Assembly: GCA_016214895.1 (NCBI GenBank)
Contig: JACRMR010000003.1
Coordinates: 372,001 to 436,000 of the forward strand
From: a candidate division KSB1 bacterium
GTDB taxonomy: Bacteria > Electryoneota > RPQS01
DNA length: 64,000 nt
Reading direction: 5' to 3'
Shown: piece after piece, positions 1 to 6,628 of the stretch
How the letters are laid out: each line of letters opens with the position of its first letter
Numbering within the stretch: the first letter of the stretch is position 1
Translations under genes and position numbers: made by a program
The notes under the pieces: generated by a model
Seen by the model: the letters and a program-made list of their open reading frames with translations, nothing else
Told to the model about the DNA's origin: nothing
Database searches by the model: none

Positions 1-1259
1 TGACTGCCCGTCGGCTGCCAGTTCCGACCGGAATCCGTGCTCCGCCAAAGATCCGCATCCGCGCGAATGAACCCCGTGATCGGCGAATAGAAGATGTCAC
101 TGGGCAGAAACCGACTCCAGTCCGGTGGGGCAAGATCGATCAAGCGGAATGCCTCGCCAGGCCCGGGCCGGTAGTAGTAGTACGAGGTCATCGTCATCGC
201 CCGGCCTTCCGTTCCAGAAAACGCATAGAATTCAGGTCCGGCTCTTGAATTGCTGAAATTGGACGAAGACGTCCATGTCCGACCGCCATCAAATGACTCA
301 TGAAGCTTGCGCTCGCCTGCGGCGAATAATCCGTACCAGTGGTTGACGTTCACACGGTCCTGAACAATGTGGCCGATGAAGTAGATCGAATCCGGAGCAT
401 GGTACAGCGTATCAAACGTGGCACCGGCGTCTAGTGACTCCAGAATGTAGTAGTTATCTCCGCTGCCATGGTCGCCGACAACCAGCAACCGGTCGGAGTT
501 TGAGTGATCGACGTTCCAGTCGCGATACCACGTGCGCGTGCCGAATCGATAAACCTGCTCGTAGGAGTCGTCGGCAAGATTCAAGTGATACATGCGATGG
601 ACATTCGCCGACGTCCCGAGGAAATACACAAATCCGGCAGGGTTGACGATCTCTGATACTCCCAGAACCGACGGCACAAGGTCAAGCCGCGTCCACGTCA
701 CACCGTAATCGGTGGTCTTCCACGGATCCTCGGATTTGGGAAAGAAGTACCCTGTTGCCGGTTGATCGGGCAGCCAGACCATCTGCCCGGTGGATCGATA
801 ATCTGACTCAATCACAAACTGCCAGGTCGCCCCGCCATCAGTGGTTCGAAACAGAGAGTCCGGATAGGCCTCAATCGATTCTTCCATAAAGCCGAACCAG
901 ATGGAGTCCAGCGTCGGATGCTGGAACAACTGCACGGGTCGCGCCAGCCAGGTCGGCCGCGTAAACGGAATCAACTCACTGCTGAAGTCACGGGTGTTCA
1001 CCCGGTACATGGAACCCACATCGCGATCCAGGCAAAACCAAAGGCACACATCGCCGTTCCAGTGACCCTCGGTGTAGGGACCCAGGGCAGTGTGTGGTGC
1101 CTCCTGTGTCCATTCGTTCCAGCCAGCAAACGCAAGGTCTGGCAACAGGATAGTAGACAGGCCCCCCCAAAACAAAACACACCTCGCCGCAGAGCGCAGC
1201 AAGGTGTTCAATAGTCGAGAATTAGAGCGGCCGAGGAGCAGGTACGGGCGTCGCGGCAT
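1..1259 (-). CDS. Secreted beta-propeller (BNR/Ycf48-like) protein, C-terminus cut off by the window edge
   Basis: The reading frame is open from the left edge to an ATG at 1259. The N-terminus is a long signal peptide: an Arg-rich stretch, a hydrophobic segment around residues 27-44, and a probable cleavage after AFA before GWNEW. The mature part has repeated blocks with the DGGRTW signature of BNR/sialidase-type repeats (clear at 262-290). This is known from Ycf48-like propellers and from many FCB exported proteins. If like its neighbours, a type A sorting domain would lie beyond the edge, but it is not visible. No strong ribosome site precedes the ATG; the start rests on the signal peptide. 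The ligand and role are unknown. Confidence 0.8.
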   Translation of the reverse strand, partial: MPRRPYLLLGRSNSRLLNTLLRSAARCVLFWGGLSTILLPDLAFAGWNEWTQEAPHTALGPYTEGHWNGDVCLWFCLDRDVGSMYRVNTRDFSSELIPFTRPTWLARPVQLFQHPTLDSIWFGFMEESIEAYPDSLFRTTDGGATWQFVIESDYRSTGQMVWLPDQPATGYFFPKSEDPWKTTDYGVTWTRLDLVPSVLGVSEIVNPAGFVYFLGTSANVHRMYHLNLADDSYEQVYRFGTRTWYRDWNVDHSNSDRLLVVGDHGSGDNYYILESLDAGATFDTLYHAPDSIYFIGHIVQDRVNVNHWYGLFAAGERKLHESFDGGRTWTSSSNFSNSRAGPEFYAFSGTEGRAMTMTSYYYYRPGPGEAFRLIDLAPPDWSRFLPSDIFYSPITGFIRADADLWRSTDSGRNWQPTGS

Positions 1260-1600
1260 GGTCAGAATCAGCAAGGTTACCACAGCATCTTCGCGAACGA
1301 AGTTTGTATCAATTTACACCGGGAATCGCGGATTGTCAAGCGCATGACTGGCCGAGTCCTGTAGGGGCCGATTGCATCGCCCGCGCCCAGCCCGTTCCGC
1401 CGAGCCGGGAGTCCTTCCCCACATCCGGCCGAGCAGGGATTCCTTCCCTTCCCTCCGGGCCTTTCGTTCCGTCAAATATCCCGCATCTCCCCGTCACTCG
1501 GATAGATAACTCCGCCGCCCCGGATGCACTTCATCCCTCATCCCTCTTCAGCAACTTTCGCCGAATTGGCAAAGTCTAATAAGAGGAAGGGGGTGCTCCC
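1260..1600. other. Intergenic region, no convincing gene
   Basis: The stretch separates the divergent genes at 1-1259 (minus) and 1601/1890 (plus). An open frame at 1304-1579 has no ribosome site and a low-complexity Pro/Ser-rich translation, so I do not accept it. Promoters for both flanking units are expected here, but I see no clear -35/-10 pair. Confidence 0.5.
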
Positions 1601-1780
1601 ATGAGGAACCCCATGAAAGTGCGGACCATGTTCAAACGGTGGTGGCCGCGCGGTACGCGTCAGGATGAGTCTGAGTCCGCTCGCCCATTCGTGGCAATGG
1701 AGCGCTTGCGGCGGTTAACGTACGGTGTCCTTCGTCGGGTGCCGTTGCGCAACCAGTGGACAGGAAAGCGAAAAGTATAA
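1601..1780 (+). CDS. Possible small Arg-rich protein (59 aa)
   Basis: A short frame begins at ATG 1601, ten bases after the purine-rich stretch AAGAGGAAGGGGG, and ends at TAA 1778-1780. The product is strongly basic, rich in Arg and Trp, and has no recognisable domain or signal peptide. The good ribosome site and the hairpin downstream at 1807-1830 argue for expression. The composition could also be chance coding in GC-rich DNA. Function unknown. Confidence 0.25.
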   Translation: MRNPMKVRTMFKRWWPRGTRQDESESARPFVAMERLRRLTYGVLRRVPLRNQWTGKRKV

Positions 1781-1806
1781 CGTGTGCCGCGCGAGGCATG
1801 CGCAGG

Positions 1807-1833
1807 GGGCGGGTCCAAGTTGACCCGCCCTTT
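1807..1833. terminator. Hairpin, probable weak rho-independent terminator
   Basis: Perfect 9-bp arms GGGCGGGTC (1807-1815) and GACCCGCCC (1822-1830) flank a 6-base loop and are followed by TTT. The T tract is short, so termination may be partial. It lies between the small frame 1601-1780 and the gene at 1890. Confidence 0.5.
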
Positions 1834-1889
1834 GCCATCCAGATTTGTGATTCGTTAGCTCACTTCATTATACCGAAGGAGAACCGATC

Positions 1890-2699
1890 ATGAAAGCGCT
1901 GTCGATGCTCGTCGTGCTGTTATTTGCCGGCGCGACGATGGCTGCGGAGACCGGCATCGGGGAGAATTCGGAATTCGCAAATAGTTGGGTGAAACCGTGG
2001 TTGAGTCGATTGCATTTCGGCGTGAGTTCGGGAGTACAGTGGGGCCAGGCGGACAATCAGATCAGCAGTGCCTTCACCGACGCGGGCTTCGGTGGCGACG
2101 ACGGGGACGCGGACTTGCTGGGCGTTGGCGAGAGCTGGTCGAACTATCCGCAATCGCGTGCGTCTGGGGTGCCCCTCAATCTCTCGGTCGATTGCAACGT
2201 GGTGCCGCGCGTGCGATTGGGAGCGTATTATCGCGGCGCGCATCAAGTCTGGGTTGACGGCAGGAACCGGGAGAGCGAAGCGCTCGAAACGTCGGCGATC
2301 GGCGCGCGCATGACCGTGCTCGCGCTGCCGTTGAAATCGAACGCGGGACCGGAAATCAGCTTCGGCGTCGGTGCGGAGCGGATGACGGCGGAAGTCGGCA
2401 GCTATCTCGGGTGGATTGACTACGCGACCTATCAGCGGTTCGACAAGTGCCCGTTCTGCTACTCGAAGCGTGATCAGGTTTACGCCGCGAACCTGCTGGC
2501 GAGCGTGGACTACTACTTCCTGCGCTGGCTCAGCGTGCAGGCGGCCTTCACGGCGGTGATCGCGGAGTCACTGCAGATTCCGCAGCAGACGTTTGTTTCC
2601 GAGGAGCACGACGCGCCCACGGCGACCAAGACGCTGCGCGCGCATCGAGTGCCATTGACGGGGCAGGTGCTGAGCCTGGGGCTGCGGATTCACGGTTAG
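1890..2699 (+). CDS. Predicted exported outer-membrane beta-barrel-like protein (269 aa)
   Basis: The ATG at 1890 follows a good ribosome site (GAAGGAG) and a signal peptide of about 18 residues ending TMAAE. The mature protein alternates polar and hydrophobic residues in blocks that look like amphipathic strands (for example RVRLGAYYRG, LLASVDYYF, VLSLGLRIH at the end), with many Gly and Tyr/Trp residues. That pattern is typical of small outer-membrane barrels. A CPFC motif near residue 187 may form a disulfide in an external loop. No named family was recognised. It is a single gene ending at a terminator shared with the convergent sulfide cluster. Confidence 0.6.
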   Translation: MKALSMLVVLLFAGATMAAETGIGENSEFANSWVKPWLSRLHFGVSSGVQWGQADNQISSAFTDAGFGGDDGDADLLGVGESWSNYPQSRASGVPLNLSVDCNVVPRVRLGAYYRGAHQVWVDGRNRESEALETSAIGARMTVLALPLKSNAGPEISFGVGAERMTAEVGSYLGWIDYATYQRFDKCPFCYSKRDQVYAANLLASVDYYFLRWLSVQAAFTAVIAESLQIPQQTFVSEEHDAPTATKTLRAHRVPLTGQVLSLGLRIHG

Positions 2700-2732
2700 A
2701 ATGATTCGGCAACTGGCCCGACGGGAGCATGG

Positions 2733-2764
2733 GAAAGGCGAACTTCGCGGTCCGCCTTTCTTGC
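2733..2764. terminator. Bidirectional terminator between convergent genes
   Basis: Arms GAAAGGCG (2733-2740) and CGCCTTTC (2753-2760) form a stem lying between the stop of the barrel gene (2699) and the end of the minus-strand DsrE gene (2815). A short T-rich tail is present. Confidence 0.55.
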
Positions 2765-2814
2765 GTTCGAGGGTCCGCGGACACTTTCGCATTCCGCGTT
2801 TGTCCGATGCTGAA

Positions 2815-3165
2815 TCAGAACACGGTCACCTTGTCCGCCCAGACTGTCCAATCTGTCAGCTCGTCCATCGATCCCCGATGGACGCCGGTCAGCAGTTCAC
2901 TCACGGCGATCCCGCGCGCGTCAAGACAGCTGCCGCAAGCGCCGATGGGAACGCCTCTGGTCGCCAGGCTTTTCAGCATTCGCTCGAGATTGTAGTAACC
3001 GTCGGGTGTCCGCTGTCCGGCCTTTCCGCAGGCCGCGGCATCCGCCATTAGAAACAACTTGACCTCGGTGTCCGGCCGTTTTGCCAGACTCATGGTCAAG
3101 CGCAAACCGTTGTACGATCGTTCCGTGCCGTACGGCGGATCGTTGAGGATGACGAGATAGTTCAT
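2815..3165 (-). CDS. DsrE-family sulfur-relay-type protein (116 aa)
   Basis: The length and fold signature match small DsrE/YchN-type proteins: an N-terminal strand MNYLVILNDPPYGTE, a helix starting SYNGLRLTMSLA, the strand VKLFLMADAAACG, and a late ACGSC segment. Cys46, Cys77 and Cys80 are candidates for carrying persulfide sulfur, as in characterised DsrE proteins. The start has a clear AAGGAA site, and the gene lies 24 bp after the SQR-like gene, so it is the last gene of the same operon. It probably receives or buffers sulfane sulfur made by sulfide oxidation. That role is inferred from context and the cysteines. Confidence 0.8.
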   Translation of the reverse strand: MNYLVILNDPPYGTERSYNGLRLTMSLAKRPDTEVKLFLMADAAACGKAGQRTPDGYYNLERMLKSLATRGVPIGACGSCLDARGIAVSELLTGVHRGSMDELTDWTVWADKVTVF

Positions 3166-3189
3166 GTGCCGGTTTCCTTACCTTGCGTG

Positions 3190-4431
3190 TCAGAGAACGT
3201 CCGGGATCCCATAGCCTTTGGCACCCCATCGCAATATATTTCGCAGCAGAGCGCGCTTGAGGCCAAACGGTGCCAACCACCATTGCTCAAACAGCACCTT
3301 GCCGATGTGCCAGCTCTTGCCGACGCGCTTTAGCTGGACTTGTGGCGACGGTTCACCGAAGAAATTCCCGTGGGCAAAGCCGGCCAGGTCTTCCCCGACT
3401 TCGAGCATGCAGTAACCATCACCGCAGAACAGATCGGTCGGGTCACGCCCTTCGAGCCGGGCTGCGAGGTTCCGGGCCACGGTGTGAGCCTGCGCATGGG
3501 CGAAGACTCCGGCTTTCGGCAGCATCATCGGGACTTCGGGTTTCCACCGTCCCGGGATCGAAAGTGCGGCGGCATCACCCAGCGCGAACACGTTTTCGTG
3601 GTGCGTTGCCAGCGAGTTGCGATCCACCGGTACCCAGCCGCCTTCGTTTGTCAGATTTGAGATTCGCAAGGCCTCCGGTGCGCGATGCGGCGGGATCACA
3701 ACGAGCAGATCGTAGTCAACTGATCCCCGGGTATCAAAGATTAGTTGTTTGGCCCCGGTATCTACACGGTTCAATTTGTGGAGCGGGTGGAACTCTATTC
3801 CTTTGCTGAGCAGAAGACTTCGCACCAGTTCCCCCAGTTCGGGACCGGCCACCGGCAACGGCTGCGGCTCGGGAGTAAAGAGATGAACTTGGGTGGCTGT
3901 TGTCAGTCCGCGGCGCCGCATGCAGTCGGCGATCAGCATCGCCCCTTCGTGGGGCGCGCCGGGACACTTATACGGAGTTCCTGCTACGACCACGGCGATC
4001 TTGCCGCCAGTGCAAGCGCGCAACGCGTCATGCAGGCGGATCGAGCCGGGCAGCGTGTAGAAGGTGTGCGCGGTGTCGTCAAGTCCGGGAACGAGTTCCG
4101 GCGCCAGCTCCGCACCGAGCGCGATAATCAGGAAATCAAAGTCAAGCGACCGGGTGCTGGTTTCGACGCGACCGGCGGAAATATCGACGGACTTGACATC
4201 GGCCTGAACCAGCTCCACGTCGGGCCGCAACAACGTGCGCAAATCGCGGGTAATCTGGCGCGGCTGTCGATTGCCGGTCATGACCCACAGATAGGACGGG
4301 GCGAAAGCATGTTCGCGGTTGCGCTCGACGAGCACCACCCGATGTTTCTTCGAAAGGCGCGCTCTGAGTTCATTGGCGGCCGTGATGCCGCCGACACCGC
4401 CCCCCACGATGACCACTTGCTTTGAAGTCAT
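3190..4431 (-). CDS. sqr: Sulfide:quinone oxidoreductase-like FAD flavoprotein (413 aa)
   Basis: The protein opens with a Rossmann FAD motif, VVIVGGGVGGITAANEL (residues 6-22), and has a second nucleotide-binding region with ENVFALGDAAA near residue 284. Cysteines fit an SQR-type disulfide/persulfide site: Cys156 in KCPGAP, plus Cys336 and Cys341 in FCGDGYC. Length agrees with SQR and related type II NADH dehydrogenase-like enzymes. The expected reaction is oxidation of sulfide to sulfane sulfur with electrons passed to the membrane quinone pool. The C-terminal region (FEQWWLAPFGLKRALL) could be the membrane-binding helix. Neighbours (ArsR-rhodanese, cytochrome c, DsrE) support sulfide as substrate. 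A different disulfide-linked substrate cannot be excluded. Confidence 0.72.
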   Translation of the reverse strand: MTSKQVVIVGGGVGGITAANELRARLSKKHRVVLVERNREHAFAPSYLWVMTGNRQPRQITRDLRTLLRPDVELVQADVKSVDISAGRVETSTRSLDFDFLIIALGAELAPELVPGLDDTAHTFYTLPGSIRLHDALRACTGGKIAVVVAGTPYKCPGAPHEGAMLIADCMRRRGLTTATQVHLFTPEPQPLPVAGPELGELVRSLLLSKGIEFHPLHKLNRVDTGAKQLIFDTRGSVDYDLLVVIPPHRAPEALRISNLTNEGGWVPVDRNSLATHHENVFALGDAAALSIPGRWKPEVPMMLPKAGVFAHAQAHTVARNLAARLEGRDPTDLFCGDGYCMLEVGEDLAGFAHGNFFGEPSPQVQLKRVGKSWHIGKVLFEQWWLAPFGLKRALLRNILRWGAKGYGIPDVL

Positions 4432-4467
4432 TTCATCTCCCCGGTGATCCGGCCGGTCATGCGCACG

Positions 4468-5070
4468 TTAGTTGGAGACGCGCAGGTGAAGCGTACGTTC
4501 CATGTAGTTGCCGAGGAGTCCGGACTTCGCCTGGCCTTTCACGGCTTCGCCGCTCGTGAGCATCGCTTGAAAAGACACCTCAGCGTTCATCGCCGTTTCC
4601 GTGGGCCGGATGGTGATCGGAGCCGTGGTCAGCGCGGCATCCGGGTAGGCGGCGAGCTTGTCGCCGACAATGCGACATCCATAGGGCAAGTTGATCTCCC
4701 AGCCGGGAGCGAATTTGGACAGTGACGCGCCGCCGATCGCGGTGGTATCGAGCATGATCCAGCCGTTTCGACGGGGACTCTGCTCCGCTGCGGCGGCGCG
4801 ATAGCCGATGACGGCGAGCGCCGTCACTGCGGTACCGCGCCGGGCAGTGAGCAGAAAGCTGCCGTCAGGTTGGCGCAGACTCTGTTGAGTGTCTTTGTCG
4901 ATCAGATCCAAGATCAGATCGGGTCCGGCTGTCCATGGCCCGTTGTCGGCATGGCAGGCGAGGCAGGTGCGCGAGTTGCCGATGATTCCTACGGCCGGCG
5001 GAGACGCTGCGGCGCTCCCGGTGACCACGAGGATTATTGCGGCAAGCATGCTGAAAGCTAAATGAAGCAT
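4468..5070 (-). CDS. Exported monoheme cytochrome c-like protein (200 aa)
   Basis: The start at 5070 is set by an AAAGGAG site just upstream and by a signal peptide (a hydrophobic run in residues 3-22, ASPPA at the end). The frame stays open further upstream to 5430, but that part is a translated intergenic repeat. One heme-binding motif, CLACH (Cys36, Cys39, His40), lies immediately after the signal peptide, followed by a P-x-L segment. The remaining 150 residues match no family I recognise. It sits between the regulator and the SQR-like gene, so it may take electrons in the periplasm during sulfide oxidation. That is inference. Confidence 0.7.
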   Translation of the reverse strand: MLHLAFSMLAAIILVVTGSAAASPPAVGIIGNSRTCLACHADNGPWTAGPDLILDLIDKDTQQSLRQPDGSFLLTARRGTAVTALAVIGYRAAAAEQSPRRNGWIMLDTTAIGGASLSKFAPGWEINLPYGCRIVGDKLAAYPDAALTTAPITIRPTETAMNAEVSFQAMLTSGEAVKGQAKSGLLGNYMERTLHLRVSN

Positions 5071-5126
5071 GACACGGTCTCCTTTAGACGAACCGATTCC
5101 AATATGGCAGCAGGGGGGGGGCAGGC

Positions 5127-5168
5127 GCTTCAGCCCCTTGACCTTCGTCTCCGACAACGGGCTGAAGC
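5127..5168. repeat. GGGCTGAAGC-type palindromic intergenic repeat
   Basis: The arms GCTTCAGCCC (5127-5136) and GGGCTGAAGC (5159-5168) are perfect 10-bp complements around a 22-base loop, next to a run of G residues (5113-5121). Similar GGGCTGAAGCC intergenic elements occur in many environmental bacteria. It occupies the leader between the regulator and cytochrome genes. Confidence 0.6.
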
Positions 5169-5287
5169 CACGTTGCCTGGCCGAAGGTGATATTCGGATC
5201 CTATTACCAGATCGGTTCACGTTAGTGACGAAAACGGCGGCTTCGACAGGCCTGGGAGTCACCCGGTAACACGATGGGATCACGGTG

Positions 5288-5992
5288 TTATCGTGGGCGG
5301 GGCACGGACGACGGGCGCGGCGGATTGCTGTCGGCGACGATGGACATTCCCGCTTCCTGCCATTCGGCGACTCCGTCTCGGATGCGCGAAGCATGGAATC
5401 CTTTAGCCCGCAGCAGTCGTACGGCCTCACCGGCGAGCACGCAGTATGGCCCCCGGCAGTAGGCCACGATCGCTTGCGTCTTGGGCAAGTGGCTGAGATA
5501 GCTCCTCAGTTTCGGCAGCGGCACGGAGATCGCATGGGGCAGATGTGCTGCCCGGTACTCATCCTCCGGTCGGACATCGAGCACGGTTACTTGCCCGGTC
5601 TTTGCAAGCTTCAGCAACTCCTTGCGGTCCATCGGAGCCAGCGCACCGTCTTCTTGATTCAGCAGCTTCACAATTCGTTCAACCTCCCCTAACTGAGTCT
5701 CGGCCAGTTGCTGGAGGTTGCGAAACAACGGTGCGACCCGGTTTCCGGCGATGCGGTAAATCACCCGGACTCCGTCCTTCCGGGATTCCACCAGTGCGGC
5801 CCCGTGCAGGGCCTGTAGATGATGTGACGTGTTGGCCACACTCATCCCGGATCCGGCAGCGAGGGTCTCGACGTCTTTCTCGCACTGGACAAGTAAATCC
5901 AGCAGCTCCAGTCGTTTAGGGCTTGCGAGCGCGCTGCCGATACGGGCAAACTGAGTGAAGAGCCGGTCCTTAAGCTCGCGGGATGTCGTCAC
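5288..5992 (-). CDS. ArsR-family repressor fused to a rhodanese domain (234 aa)
   Basis: Residues 1-110 form an ArsR winged-helix domain (RLELLDLL, then the recognition-helix segment MSVANTSHHLQALHGAALV). Residues 125-220 form a rhodanese domain with the active-site loop AYCRGPYC (Cys179, Cys184) and a preceding LDVRPEDEYRAAHLPHA segment. Cys37 (VQCEKD) lies where related persulfide-sensing ArsR proteins such as BigR and SqrR have a sensing cysteine. The start codon is GTG. A perfect palindromic operator lies 13 bp upstream, which suggests autorepression. The rhodanese domain probably loads or reads sulfane sulfur to control the sulfide genes downstream. Confidence 0.88.
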   Translation of the reverse strand: MTTSRELKDRLFTQFARIGSALASPKRLELLDLLVQCEKDVETLAAGSGMSVANTSHHLQALHGAALVESRKDGVRVIYRIAGNRVAPLFRNLQQLAETQLGEVERIVKLLNQEDGALAPMDRKELLKLAKTGQVTVLDVRPEDEYRAAHLPHAISVPLPKLRSYLSHLPKTQAIVAYCRGPYCVLAGEAVRLLRAKGFHASRIRDGVAEWQEAGMSIVADSNPPRPSSVPRPR

Positions 5993-6005
5993 GGGTCAAA
6001 CTCAA

Positions 6006-6029
6006 ATATTCAAATGATTATTTGAATAT
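6006..6029. promoter_or_regulatory. Palindromic ArsR-type operator
   Basis: ATATTCAAAT (6006-6015) and ATTTGAATAT (6020-6029) are perfect 10-bp complements separated by GATT. Size, AT-richness and position just upstream of the regulator start match operators of ArsR/SmtB-family repressors, so autorepression of the ArsR-rhodanese cluster is likely. Confidence 0.75.
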
Positions 6030-6179
6030 ACGCACTTATCGCGAGAGAGTCAAGCCGATCACCCGGCACTCCCGACGTCTGGGTTTCGCTGCGCGGCCAC
6101 GGGCGGCTTTTCGTGAAGATCCGGGTCAGGAACTTCCGGATACTTGACTTCGTTTCAAAATTATCCGATATTGAAAAAG

Positions 6180-6473
6180 ATGATGCGTTCCACCACCTCC
6201 ATGTCACAAGGCATTCTGAGCCTGTTAGTATTCATCTTGTGGTTTGCAAGCAACGCCGCTTGCGAGCTGGATGATTGCTGCATGGATACTGATGGATGTT
6301 CAATATCTACAGAAATTTGCAGTTGTTCTTGTGCTTCACCGGCGCATGTGACAGACCCGGTAGTTTTCACGGTCGTTCAGACCCCTGAAGTCGCCGTGAA
6401 TCCGGAGCGTGCGGGTCTCCTGCCTGAAGGGATTATTGACCTACCCGATCGTCCTCCGATAGCCACCTGCTGA
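6180..6473 (+). CDS. Small Cys-rich exported protein (97 aa)
   Basis: Possible starts are 6144, 6180, 6183 and 6201. I choose 6180, but 6201 would give a tighter signal peptide. A hydrophobic segment (ILSLLVFILWFA) is followed by SNAAC, which could be a signal-peptidase site or a weak lipobox. The following 30 residues hold eight further cysteines (DDCCMDTDGCSISTEICSCSC). The C-terminal part is Pro-rich and ends in Cys. Its place directly before a metal-efflux adaptor with Cys/His repeats suggests periplasmic metal binding or sensing. No family was recognised. A hairpin follows the stop. Confidence 0.6.
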   Translation: MMRSTTSMSQGILSLLVFILWFASNAACELDDCCMDTDGCSISTEICSCSCASPAHVTDPVVFTVVQTPEVAVNPERAGLLPEGIIDLPDRPPIATC

Positions 6474-6480
6474 CTTTTCC

Positions 6481-6524
6481 GATGTAGGACTCCGTCCACT
6501 CGTGACGGAGATCACATCGTTTTG
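6481..6524 (+). terminator. Hairpin after the Cys-rich gene
   Basis: An interrupted stem pairs GATGT (6481-6485) with ACATC (6514-6518) and CTCCGTC (6490-6496) with GACGGAG (6504-6510). It is followed by GTTTT. It lies just after the stop at 6473. Confidence 0.5.
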
Positions 6525-6552
6525 ATCTTAGCAGGTGAGACAGTGTCTTTTG

Positions 6553-6580
6553 ACGCCGCTGGCTCACAGCGGCGTTTTTT
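6553..6580 (+). terminator. Strong rho-independent terminator or attenuator ahead of the efflux genes
   Basis: CGCCGCTG (6554-6561) and CAGCGGCG (6567-6574) form a perfect GC-rich stem with a 5-base loop, followed by six T residues. It is 49 bp upstream of the adaptor gene start, so it either ends the Cys-rich transcript or acts as a conditional attenuator of the efflux operon. Confidence 0.8.
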
Positions 6581-6628
6581 GTTGTCGGAATCAGTTCAAT
6601 CCATCTTTCCATAGACAGGAGTGCTCAG

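Noticed and set aside
1304-1579. Open frame between the first two genes
   Set aside because: No ribosome site, Pro/Ser-rich composition, no similarity to any family I know.
5071-5430. N-terminal extension of the cytochrome c gene up to 5430
   Set aside because: It translates the GGGCTGAAGC repeat. A clear ribosome site and signal peptide place the start at 5070.
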